From Camarhynchus parvulus (lineage: Eukaryota > Chordata > Aves > Passeriformes > Thraupidae), in assembly GCF_901933205.1 (NCBI RefSeq), contig NW_022148699.1, positions 1 through 64,000 on the forward strand: a stretch of 64,000 bases of DNA. Reading direction: 5' to 3'. The notes under the pieces are model-generated. The model saw only the letters and a list, made by a program, of their open reading frames with translations. It did no database searches and was not told the DNA's origin. The position numbers were made by a program, and so were the translations under genes. Of this stretch, positions 11,229-22,200 are shown piece by piece. Position 1 is the stretch's first letter. Every line of letters starts with the position of its first letter.

Positions 11229-12049
11229 TTTCAGGAGCCAGCCGGCCACTCCGGGCCTATGGCCCCCAAACATAATCAACGGGCCTTTCCCTCTGAAACA
11301 AAAGTCACCAGCCCCGGTCCTTGATGGCACATTGTGGGACTCCGTTGGCACTATCAAACCAGCCCGAATTGGCACTGGTGCCAGCTTGGGTCTGGGAGGC
11401 ATCCTGCGTATCGCGGATTTTCAGGAGCCAGCCGGCCACTCCGGGCCTATGGCCCCCAAACATAAACAACGGGCATTGCCCTCTGAAACAAAAGTCACCA
11501 GTCCCGGTACATGATGGCAGATTGTGGGACTCCGTTGGCACTATCAAACAAGCCCGAGTTGGCACTGGTGCCAGCTTGTGTCTGGGAGGCATCCTGCGTA
11601 TCGCGGATTTTCAGGAGCCAGCCGGCCACTCCGGGCCTATGGCCCCCAAACATAATCAACAGTCCTTTCCCTCTGAAACAAAAGTCACCAGGCCCGGTCC
11701 TTGATGGCAGATTGTGGGACTCCGTTGGCACTATCAAACCAGCCTGAGTTGGCTCTCGTGCCAGCTTGGGTCTGGGAGGCATCCTGCGTATCGTGTATAT
11801 TCAGGAGCCAGCCGGCCACTGCGGACCTAGAGCCCCCAAACATAATCAACGGGCCTTTCCCTCTGAAACAAAAGTCACCAGCCCCGGTCCTTGATGGCAG
11901 ATTGTGGGACTCCGTTGGCACTATCAAACCAGCCCGAGTTGGCACTGGTGCCAGCTTGGGTCTGGGAGGCATCCTGCGTATCGCGGATTTTCAGGAGCCA
12001 GCCGGCCACTCCGGGCCTATGGCCCCCAAACATAAATAACGGGCATTGC

Positions 12050-14150
12050 CCTCTGAAACAAAAGTCACCAGCCCCGGTCCTTGATGGCAGATTGTGGGAC
12101 TCCGTTGGCACTATCAAACCAGCCCAAATTGGCACTGGTGCCAGCTTGGGTCTGGGAGGCATCCTGTGTATCGTGTATTTTCAGGAGCCAGCCGGCCAAT
12201 CCGGGCCTATGGCGCCCAAACATAAACAACGGGCCTTACCCTCTGTAACAAAAGCCACCAGCCCCGGTCCTTGATGGCAGATTGTGGGACTCCGTTGGCA
12301 CTATCAAACCAGCCCGAGTTGGCACTGGTGCCAGCTTGGGTCTGGGAGGCATCCTGCGTAATCGCCGATTTTCAGGAGCCAGCCGGCCACTCCGGGTTAT
12401 GGCCCCTAATCATAAACAACGGGCCTTACCCTCTGAAACAAAAGTCACCAGCCCCGGTCCTTGATGGCAGATTGTGGGACTCCGTTAGCACTATCAAACC
12501 AGCCTGAGTTGGCACTGGTGCCAGCTTGGGTCTGGGAGGCATCCTGCGTATCTTCTATTTTCAGGAGCCAGCCGGCCACTCCGGGCCTATGGCCCCCAAA
12601 CATAAACAACGGGCATTGCCCTCTGAAACAAAAGTCACGAGCCCCGGGCCTTGATGGCAGATTGTGGGACTCCGTTGGCACTAGGAAACAAGCCCGAGTT
12701 GGCACTGGTGCCAGCTTGGGTCTGGGAGGCATCCTGCGTATCGCCGATTTTCAGGAGCCAGCCGGCCACTCCGGGCCTACGGCCCCCAAACATAAACAAC
12801 GGGCCTTTCCCTCTGAAACAAAAGTCACCAGCCCCGGTCCTTGATGGCAGATTGTGGGACTCCGTTAGCACTATCAAACCAGCCCGAGTTGGCACTGGTG
12901 CCAGCTTCGGTCTGGGAGGCATCCTGCGTATCGTGGATTTTCAGGAGCCAGCCGGCCACCCGGCCTATGGCCCCAAACATAAACAACGGGCCTTTCCCTC
13001 TGAAACAAAAGTCACCAGCCCCGGTCCTTGATGGCAGATTGTGGGACTCCGTTGGCACTATCAAACCAGCCTGAGTTGGCTCTTGTGCCAGCTTTGGTCT
13101 GGGAGGCATCCTGTGTATCGTGTATTTTCAGGAGCTAGCCGGCCACTCCGGTCCTATGTCCCCCAAACATAAACAACGGGCATTGCCCTCTGAATCAAAA
13201 GTCACGGGCCCCGGGCCTTGATGGCAGATTGTGGGACTCCGTTGGCACTATCAAACAAGCCAGAGTTGGCACTGGTGCCAGCTTGGGTCTGGGAGGCATC
13301 TTGTGTATTGTGTATTTTCAGGAGCCAGCCGGCCAATCCGGGCCTATGGAGCCCAAATATACACAACGGGCCTTACCCTCTGTAACAAAAGTCACCAGCC
13401 CCGGTCCTTGATGGCAGATTGTGGGACTCCGTTGGCACTATCAAACCAGCCCGAGTTGGCACTGGTGCCAGCTTGGGTCTGGGAGGCATCCTGCGTATCG
13501 CCGATTTTCAGGAGCCAGCCGGCCACTCCGGGCCTATGGCCCCCAAACATAAACAACGGGCCTTTCCCTCTGAAACAAAAGTCACCAGCCCCGGTCCTTG
13601 ATGGCAGATTGTGGGACTCTGTTAGCACTATCAAACCAGCCTGAGTTGGCACTGGTGCCAGCTTGGGTCTGGGAGGCATCCTGAGTACCGTGGATTTTCA
13701 GGAGCCAGCCGGCCAATCCGGGCCTATGGCCCCCAAACATAAACAACGGGCATTGCCCTCTGAAACATAACTCACCAGCCCCGGTCCTTGATGGCAGATT
13801 GTGGGACTCCGTTGGCACTATCAAACCAGCCTGAGTTGGCACTGGTGCCAGCTTGGGTCTGGGAGGCATCCTGCGTAACTTCTTTTTTCAGGAGCCAGCC
13901 GGCCATTCCGGGTCTATGGCCCCCAAATATAATCAACGGGCCTTTCCCTCTGAAACAAAAGTCACCAGCCCCGGTCCTTGATGGCAGATTGTGGGACTCC
14001 GTTGGCACTATCAAACCAGCCCGAGTTGGCACTGGTGCCAGCTTGTGTCTGGGAGGCATCCTGTGTATCGTGTATTTTCAGGAGCCAGCCGGCAAATCCG
14101 TGTCTATGGGGCCCAAATAAAATCAGCGGGCCTTTCCCTCTGAAACAAAA
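12050..14150 (+). repeat. Higher-order block 2, about 11 monomers (copy of 25.35-27.43 kb)
   Basis: Private variants here recur about 13,280-13,295 bases to the right: AAATTGG 12,126/25,421; CTAGGAAACAAG 12,681/25,970; TTGGCTCTTGTGCC 13,076/26,365; GCATCTTGTGTATTGTG 13,296/26,583; CGTAACTTC 13,874/27,155; GGCAAA 14,091/27,371. The two-state marker CTCTGTAACAAAAG follows GCATCTTG in both copies. It overlaps block 1, so the 12.05-13.40 kb part exists in at least three places. After 14,150 the neighbours differ. Confidence 0.82.
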
Positions 14151-15855
14151 GTCACCAGCCCCGGTCCTTGATGGCAGATTGTGGGACTCCATTGGCACTA
14201 TCAAACCAGCCCGAGTTGGCACTGGTGCCAGCTTGGGTCTGGGAGGCATCCTGCGTATCGTCGATTTTCAGGAGCCAGCCGGGCCACTCCGGGCTATGGC
14301 CCCCAAACATAAACAACGGGCCTTTCCCTCTGAAACAAAAGTCACCAGCCCCGGTCCTTGATGGCAGATTGTGGGACTCCGTTGGCACTATCAAACCAGC
14401 CCGAGTTGGCACTGGTGCCAGCTTGGGTCTGGGAGGCATCCTGCGTATCGCGGATTTTCAGGAGCCAGCCGGCCACTCCGGCCTATGGCCCCCAAACATA
14501 AACAACGGGCCTTTCCCTCTGAAACAAAAGTCACCAGCCCCGGTCCTTGATGGCAGATTGTGGGACTCCGTTGGCACTATCAAACCAGCCCGAGTTGGCA
14601 CTGGTGCCAGCTTGGGTCTGGGAGGCATCCTGCGTATCGCGGATTTTCAGGAGCCAGGCCGGCCACTCCGGGCCTATGGTCCCCAAACATAAACAACGGG
14701 CATTGCCCTCTGAAACAAAAGTCACCAGCCCCGGTCCTTGATGGCAGATTGTGGGACTCCGTTGGCACTATCAAACCAGCCCGAGTTGGCACTGGTGCCA
14801 GCTTGGGTCTGGGACGCATCCTGCGTATCGCGGATTTTCAGGAGCCAGCCGGCCACTCGGGCCTATGGCCCCCAAACATAATCAACGGGCCTTTCCCTCT
14901 GAAACAAAAGTCACCAGCCCCGGTCCTTGATGGCAGATTGTGGGACTCCGTTAGCACTATCAAACCAGCCCGAGTTGGCACTGGTGCCAGCTTGGGTCTG
15001 GGAGGCATCCTGCGTATCGCGGATTTTCAGGAGCCAGCCGGCCACTCCGGGCCTATGGCCCCCAAACATAAACAACGGGCCTTTCCCTCTGAAACAAAAG
15101 TCACCAGCCCCGGTCCTTGATGGCAGATTGTGGGACTCCGTTGGCACTATCAAACCAGCCCGAGTTGGCACTGGTGCCAGCTTGGGTCTGGGAGGCATCC
15201 TGCGTATCGCGGATTTTCAGGAGCCAGCCGGCCACTCAGGGCCTATGGCCCCCAAACATAAACAACGGGCCTTCCCTCTGAAACAAAAGTCACCAGCCCC
15301 GGTCCTTGATGGCAGATTGTGGGACTCCGTTGGCACTATCAAACCAGCCCGAGTTGGCACTGGTGCCAGCTTGGGTCTGGGAGGCATCCTGCGTATCGTG
15401 GATTTTCAGGAGCCAGCCGGCCACTCCGGGCCTATGGCCCCGCAAACATAAACAACGGGCCTTTCCCTCTGAAACAAAAGTCACCAGCCCCGGTCCTTGA
15501 TGGCAGATTGTGGGACTCGTTGGCACTATCAAACCAGCCCGAGTTGGCACTGGTGCCAGCTTGGGTCTGGGAGGCATCCTGCGTATCGCGGATTTTCAGG
15601 AGCCAGCCGGCCACTCCGGCCTATGGCCCCCAAACATAAACAACGGGCCTTTCCCTCTGAAACAAAAGTCACCAGCCCCGGTCCTTGATGGCAGATTGTG
15701 GGACTCCGTTAGCACTATCAAACCAGCCCGAGTTGGCACTGGTGCCAGCTTGGGTCTGGGAGGCATCCTGCGTATCGTGGATTTTCAGGAGCCAGCCGGC
15801 CATTCCGGCCTATGGCCCCCAAACATAAACAACGGGCCTTTCCCTCTGAAACAAA

Positions 15856-15940
15856 ACACACGAGCCCCCTTTCTTTGGGGGGGGGGCGGGGGCCCCCCGT
15901 CACCAGCCCCGGTCCTGTTGGGGGGGTGGGGGGCCCCGGC
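15856..15940. other. G/C homopolymer anomaly interrupting one 190-bp monomer
   Basis: Canonical sequence breaks after AAACAAAAC. What follows is a run of ten G, one C, five G and six C (about 15,877-15,898), then canonical GTCACCAGCCCCGGTCCT, then seven G, a T, six G and four C (15,920-15,937), and canonical GGCACTATC. The part that should read TGATGGCAGATTGTGGGACTC is lost. The G runs satisfy a G-quadruplex pattern. A low-quality consensus patch is at least as likely as a real insertion, because the regularity of the array changes just after it. Confidence 0.8.
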
Positions 15941-18739
15941 ACTATCAAACCAGCCCGAGTTGGCACTGGTGCCAGCTTGGGTCTGGGAGGCATCCTGCGT
16001 ATCGTGGATTTTCAGGAGCCAGCCGGCCACCCGGCCTATGGCCCCCAAACATAAACAACGGGCCTTCCCTCTGAAACAAAAGTCACCAGCCCCGGTCCTT
16101 GATGGCAGATTGTGGGACTCCGTTGGCACTATCAAACCAGCCCGAGTTGGCACTGGTGCCAGCTTGGGTCTGGGAGGCATCCCGGATCGTGGATTTTCAG
16201 GAGCCAGCCGCCACTCCGGCCCTATGGCCCCCAAACATAAACAACGGGCCTTCCCTCTGAAACAAAAGTCACCAGCCCCGGTCCTTGATGGCAGATTGTG
16301 GGACTCCGTTGGCACTATCAAACCAGCCCGAGTTGGCACTGGTGCCAGCTTGGGTCTGGGAGGCATCCTGCATGCGCGGATTTTCAGGAGCCAGCCGGCC
16401 ACTCCGGCCTATGGCCCCCAAACATAAACAACGGGCCTTTCCCTCTGAAACAAAAGTCACCAGCCCCGGTCCTTGATGGCAGATTGTGGGACTCCGCTGG
16501 CACTATCAAACCAGCCCGAGTTGGCACTGGTGCCAGCTTGGGTCTGGGAGGCATCCTGCGTAACGCGGATTTTCAGGAGCCACCCGGCCACCCCCGGCCT
16601 AGTGCCCCCAAACATAAACAACGGGCCTTTCCCTCTGAAACAAAAGTCACCAGCCCCGGTCCTTGATGGCAGATTGTGGGACTCCGTTGGCACTATCAAA
16701 CCAGCCCGAGTTGGCACTGGTGCCAGCTTGGGTCTGGGAGGCATCCTGCGATCGGGGATTTTCAGGAGCCAGTCGGCCACCCGGGCCTATGGCCCCCAAA
16801 CATAAAAACAACGGGCTTCCTCTGAAACAAAAGTCACCAGCCCCGGTCCTTGATGGCAGATTGTGGGACTCCGTAGCACTATCAAACCAGCCCGAGTTGG
16901 CACTGGTGCCAGCTTGGGTCTGGGAGGCATCCCGCGTAACGCTGATTTTCAGGAGCCAGCCGGCCACCCGGCCTATGGCCCCCAAACATAAACAACGGCC
17001 TTGCCCTCTGAAACAAAAGTCACCAGCCCCGTCCTTGATGGCAGATTGTGGGACCCCGTGGCACTATCAAACCAGCCCGAAGTTGGCACTGGTGCCAGCT
17101 TGGGTCTGGGAGGCATCCTGTGATCGTGGATTTTCAGGAGCCAGCCGCCACCCGGCCTATGGCCCCAAACATAAACAACGGGCCTTCCCTCTCTGAAACA
17201 AAAGTCACCAGCCCCGGTCCTTGATGGCAGATTGTGGGACCCGTTAGCACTATCAAACCAGCCCGAGTTGGCACTGGTGCCAGCTTGGGTCTGGGGAGGC
17301 ATCCCGCGTAATCGCGGGATTTTCAGGAGCCAGCCGCCACTCCGGGCCTATGGCCCCCAAAACATAAACAACGGGCCTTCCCTCTGAAACAAAAGTCACC
17401 AGCCCCGGGTCCTGATGGCAGATTGTGGGACTCGCTGTAGCTATCAAACCAGCCCGAGTTGGCACTGGTGCCAGCTTGGGTCTGGGAGGCATCCTGCGTA
17501 TCGTGGATTTTCAGGAGCCAGCCGCCACCCGGCCTATGGCCCCCAAACATAACAAAACAACGGGCCTTTCCCTCTGAAACAAAAAAGTCACCAGCCCGGG
17601 TCCTTGATGGCAGATTGTGGGACTCCGTTGGCACTATCAAACCAGCCCGAGTTGGCACTGGTGCCAGCTTGGGTCTGGGAGGCATCCCGTGTATCGTGTA
17701 TTTTCAGGAGCCAGCCGCCACCGGGCCTATGGGCCCCAAACATAAACAACGGGCCTTCCCTCTGAAACAAAAGTCACCAGCCCCGGTCCTTGATGGCAGA
17801 TTGTGGGACCTGCTGGCACTATCAAACCAGCCCGAGTTGGCACTGGTGCCAGCTTGGGTCTGGGAGGCATCCTGCGCGACGCGGATTTTCAGGAGCCAGC
17901 CGGGCCACCCCGGCCTATGGCCCCCAAACATAAACAACGGGCCTTTCCCTCTGAAACAAAAGTCACCAGCCCCGGTCCTTGATGGCAGATTGTGGGACTC
18001 CGTTGGCACTATCAAACCAGCCCGAGTTGGCACTGGTGCCAGCTTGGGTCTGGGAGGCATCCTGCGTACCGGATTTTCAGGAGCCAGCGGCCACCCGGCC
18101 TATGGCCCCAAACATAAACAACGGGCCTTGCCCTCTGAAACAAAAGTCACCAGCCCCGGTCCTTGATGGCAGATTGTGGGACTCGTTGGCACTATCAAAC
18201 CAGCCCGAATTGGCACTGGTGCCAGCTTGGGTCTGGGAGGCATCCTGCGTATCGTTGGATTTTCAGGAGCCAGCCGCCACTCCCGCCTATGGCCCCCAAA
18301 CATAAACAACGGGCCTTTCCCTCTGAAACAAAAGTCACCAGCCCCGTCCTTGATGGCAGATTGTGGGACCTCGTTGGCACTATCAAACCAGCCCGAGTTG
18401 GCACTGGTGCCAGCTTGGGTCTGGGAGGCATCCTGCGAATCGTGGATTTTCAGGAGCCACCGCCACTCCGGCCTAATGGCCCCCAAAAACAACGGCCTTT
18501 CCCCTTGAAACAAAAGTCACCAGCCCCGGTCCTTGATGGCAGATTGTGGGACTCCGTTAGCACTATCAAACCAGCCCGAGTTGGCACTGGTGCCAGCTTG
18601 GGTCTGGGAGGCATCCCATGCATCGGCTATTTTCAGGAGCCAGCGCCACTCCGGCCCTATGGCCCCCAAACATAAACAAGACCAGCCTCTGAAACAAAAA
18701 GTCACCAGCCCCGGCCTTGATGGCAGATTGTGGGACTCC

Positions 18740-18800
18740 ATTGGCACGCAAACCAGCCCGAAGTTGGCATTGGTGCCAGCTTGGGTCTTTTCAGGAGCCA
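18740..18800 (+). repeat. Internally deleted 190-bp monomer
   Basis: GCTTGGGTC is followed directly by TTTTCAGGAGCC near 18,786-18,795, so roughly 25 bases are missing, including GGAGGCATCC and the whole variable segment. The preceding text is also altered (GGCACGCAAACC instead of GGCACTATCAAACC). Neighbouring copies are normal in order and orientation. Confidence 0.8.
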
Positions 18801-20796
18801 GCCGACACCTCCCGCCTATGGCACCCAAACATAAACAACGGGCCTTCCCTCTGAAACAAAACTCACCAGCCCCGGTCCTTGATGGCAGATTGTGGGACTC
18901 CGCTTGGCACTATCAAACCAGCCCGAATTGGCACTGGTGCCAGCTTGGGTCTGGGAGGCATCCCGTGATCGCGGGATTTTCAGGAGCCAGCCCGCCACTC
19001 CGGCCTATGGCCCCCAAACATAAACAACGGGCCTTGCCCTCTGAAACAAAAGTCACCAGCCCCGTCCTTGATGGCAGATTGTGGGACTCTGTTGGCACTA
19101 TCAAACCAGCCCGAGTTGGCACTGGTGCCAGCTTGGGTCTGGGAGGCATCCCGCGACGGCGTATTTTCAGGAGCCAGCCGGCCACTCCGGCCTATGGCCC
19201 CCAAACATAAACAACGGGCTTTCCTCTGAAACAAAAGTCACCAGCCCCGGTCCTTGATGGCAGATTGTGGGACTCTGTTGGCACTATCAAACCAGCCCGA
19301 GTTGGCACTGGTGCCAGCTTGGGTCTGGGAGGCATCCTGCGTATCGCGGATTTTCAGGAGCCAGCGGCCACTCCGGCCTATGGCCCCCAAACATAAACAA
19401 CGGGCCTTTCCCTCTGAAACAAAAGTCACCAGCCCCGGCCTTGATGGCAGATTGTGGGACTCCGTTGGCACTATCAAACCAGCCCGAGTTGGCACTGGTG
19501 CCAGCTTGGGTCTGGGAGGCATCCCGCGTACGCGGTATTTTCAGGAGCCAGCCGGCCACCTCGGCCTATGGCCCCAAACATAAACAACGGGCCTTTCCTC
19601 TGAAACAAAAGTCACCAGCCCCGGGTCCTTGATGGCAGATTGTGGGACTCGTTGGCACTATCAAACCAGCCCGAAGTTGGCACTGGTGCCAGCTTGGGTC
19701 TGGGAGGCATCCTGTGTGCGCATTTTCAGGAGCCAGCCGGCCACCCGGCCTATGGCCCCAACATAAACAACGGGCCTTTCCCTCTGAAACAAAAGTCACC
19801 AGCCCCCGTCCTTGATGGCAGATTGTGGGACCTCTGGCACTATCAAAACAGCAGTAGGCACTGGTGCCAGCTTGGGTCTGGGAGGCATCCCGTAGCGCTG
19901 GATTTTCAGGAGCCCGGACCCCGGCCTATGGCCCCCAACATAAACAACGGCCTTTCCCTCTGAAACAAAAAGTCACCAGCCCCGGTCCTTGATGGCAGAT
20001 TGTGGGACTCCGTTGGCACTATCAAACCAGCCCGAGTTGGCACTGGTGCCAGCTTGGGTCTGGGAGGCATCCTGCGTATCGCGGATTTTCAGGAGCCAGC
20101 CCGCCACCCGGCCTATGGCCCCCAAACATAAACAACGGGCCTTTCCCTCTGAAACAAAAGTCACCAGCCCCGGCCTTGATGGCAGATTGTGGGACCTCGT
20201 TGGCACTATCAAACCAGCCCGAGTTGGCACTGGTGCCAGCTTGGGTCTGGGAGGCATCCTGCGTATCGCGGGATTTTCAGGAGCCAGCCGGCTACCCCGG
20301 CCTATGGCCCCCAAACATAAACAACGGGCCTTTCCCTCTGAAACAAAAGTCACCAGCCCCGGTCCTTGATGGCAGATTGTGGGACTCCGTTGGCACTATC
20401 AAACCAGCCCGAAGTTGGCACTGGTGCCAGCTTGGGTCTGGGAGGCATCCTGGTATCACCGGATTTTCAGGAGCCAGCCGCATCACCGGCCTATGGCCCC
20501 AAACATAAACAACGGGCCTTTCCCTCTGAAACAAAAGTCACCAGCCCCGGGTCCTGATGGCAGATTGTGGGACCGGTTGGCACTATCAAACCAGCCCGAA
20601 TGGTACCTGGTGCCAGCTTGGGTCTGGGAGGCATCCTGCGTATCGCGGATTTTCAGGAGCCAGCCGCCAATCCGGCCTAGGGGCCCTAAACACAAACAAC
20701 GGGCCTTCCCTCTGAAACAAAACTCACCAGCCCCGGTCTTGATGGCAGATTGTGGGACTCCCGTTGGCACTATCAAACCAGCCCGAGTTGGCACTG

Positions 20797-20852
20797 GTGA
20801 CCATCTTGGGGGGCATTCCCCCCCCAAAACAGAGCGCGACCGCTCCATAAAC
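20797..20852. other. Replacement segment with two potential hairpins in a 190-bp monomer
   Basis: Between GGCACTGGTG and CATAAACAACGGGCC the monomer is replaced by unrelated bases. They contain TTGGGGGG, CATT and a C8 run followed by AA (20,806-20,827), an inverted repeat, and then GAGCG, CGAC, CGCTC (20,832-20,845), a second perfect inverted repeat. Most of the 3' half of the unit is absent. It resembles the 15.86 kb anomaly in its G and C runs and may also be a consensus defect. Confidence 0.7.
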
Positions 20853-21889
20853 AACGGGCCTTTTCCCTCGAAACAAAAGTCACCAGCCCCGTCCTTGATG
20901 GCAGATTGTGGGACTCCGTTGGCACTATCAAACCAGCCCGAAGTTGGCACTGGTGCCAGCTTGGGTCTGGGAGGCATCCTGCGTAGCTTCGGATTTTCAG
21001 GAGCCAGCGGGCACCCGGGCCTATGGCCCCCAAACAAAAACAACGGGCCCTTTTCCTCTGAAACAAAAGTCACCAGCCCCGGTCCTTGATGGCAGATTGT
21101 GGGACCCCGTTGGCACTATCAAACCAGCCCGAGTTGGCACTGGTGCCAGCTTGGGCCTGGGAGGCATCCGTGTATCGGCAATTTTCAGGAGCCAGCCGGC
21201 CACTCCGGCCTATGGCCCCAAACATAAACAACGGGCCTTTCCCTCTGAAACAAAAAGTCACCAGCCCCGGTCCTTGATGGCAGATTGTGGGACTCCCTGC
21301 TACCATCAAACCAGCCCGAGTTGGCACTGGTGCCAGCTTGGGTCTGGGAGGCATCCTGCGTCCGCGATTTTCAGGAGCCAGGCCCGCCACTCCGGGCTAG
21401 GCCCCAAACAAAAACAACGGGCCTTCCCTCTGAAAAAAAAGTCACGAGCCCCGGTCCTTGATGGCAGATTGTGGGACACCCCGGCACTATCAAACCAGCC
21501 CCGGAGTTGGCACTGGTGCCAGCTTGGGTCTGGGAGGCATCCTGCGTATCGGGATTTTCAGGAGCCAGCCGCCACTCCGGCCTATGGCCCCCAAACATAA
21601 ACAACGGGCCTTCCCTCTGAAACAAAAGTCACCAGCCCCGGTCCTTGATGGCAGATTGTGGGACCCCGTGGCACTATCAAACCAGCCCGAGTTGGCACTG
21701 GTGCCAGCTTGGGTCTGGGAGGCATCCTGCGTATCGCGCGATTTTCAGGAGCCAGCCGGCCACCGGGCCTATGCCCCCAAACATAAAAACAGGCCTTTCC
21801 CTCTGAAACAAAAGTCACCAGCCCCGGTCCTTGATGGCAGATTGTGGGACCCGCTTGGCACTATCAAACCAGCCCGAGTTGGCACTGGT

Positions 21890-22200
21890 GCCAGCTTGGG
21901 TCTGGGAGACATCCTGAGTATCGCGGGTTTTTCAGGAGCCAGTCGGCTACCCGCCTATGGCCCCAAACATAAACAACGGGCATTGCCCTCTGAAACAATA
22001 ACTCACGAGCCCCGGTCCTTGATGGCAGATTGTGGGACTCCGCTGGCACTATCAAACCAGCCCGAGTTGGCACTGGTGCCAGCTTGGGTCTGGGAGGTAT
22101 CCGCATGCGGCGGATTTTCAGGAGCCAGCCGCCACTCCGGCCTAGGCCCGCAAACATAAACAACGGGTCTTCCCTCTGAAACAAAAGTCACCAGCCCCGG
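21890..22200 (+). repeat. Small repeated block of variant monomers (copy of 28.45-28.77 kb)
   Basis: GAGACATCCTGAGTATCG, GGGCATTGCC, TCACGAGCC, GAGGTATCC and GGCCCGCAAAC occur in this order at 21,906-22,155 and again at 28,467-28,723, with offsets of 6,561 to 6,568. The variants GAGACATCC and GAGGTATCC are rare elsewhere, so the pair most likely descends from one segment. Confidence 0.65.

Larger units (their letters stand above)
9450..13400 (+). repeat. Higher-order block 1, about 21 monomers (copy of 29.55-33.50 kb)
   Basis: Rare variants in this block recur in the same order about 20,097-20,105 bases to the right. Pairs are: ATCCTGAGTATCG 9,699/29,799; CAACAGGC 9,951/30,051; CCCCAAAAAAAA 10,127/30,227; CGTAGC 10,271/30,371; TACACGCC about 10,690/30,795; TTGATGGCACATTG 11,321/31,419; GGTACATGATGG 11,506/31,605; CCCAAATTGG 12,123/32,220; GCTTTGGTCTGG 13,091/33,190; GCATCTTG 13,296/33,394. 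The match fades before about 9,450 and after about 13,400. Keeping this register over 21 monomers cannot be explained by ordinary monomer similarity. Confidence 0.85.
10061..15855 (+). repeat. 190-bp satellite, subfamily C, precise register (about 30 monomers)
   Basis: Unit starts, read at GATGGCAGATTGTGGG, are spaced almost exactly 190 bases; for example 11131, 11321, 11511, 11701, 11891, 12271, 12461, 12651 and 12841 are whole multiples apart. A canonical copy has 112 G+C in 190 bases and nine CpG sites. It contains a HinfI site (GACTC), a NaeI site (GCCGGC) and several HaeIII sites, so HaeIII would not yield a 190-bp ladder. Many copies carry linked private variants, such as AAATATAATCAACGG, GGTACATGATGG, CTAGGAAACAAG or GAGCTAGCC, and these recur in order farther right. 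Confidence 0.96.

Noticed and set aside
11226..11245. Possible CENP-B box in the 190-bp unit (TTTCAGGAGCCAGCCGG)
   Set aside because: TTCG is TTCA and the spacing and identity of the other core bases do not fit.
15870..15940. Telomeric or rDNA sequence at the G-rich anomaly
   Set aside because: No TTAGGG repeats and no rRNA-like text; only homopolymer runs.
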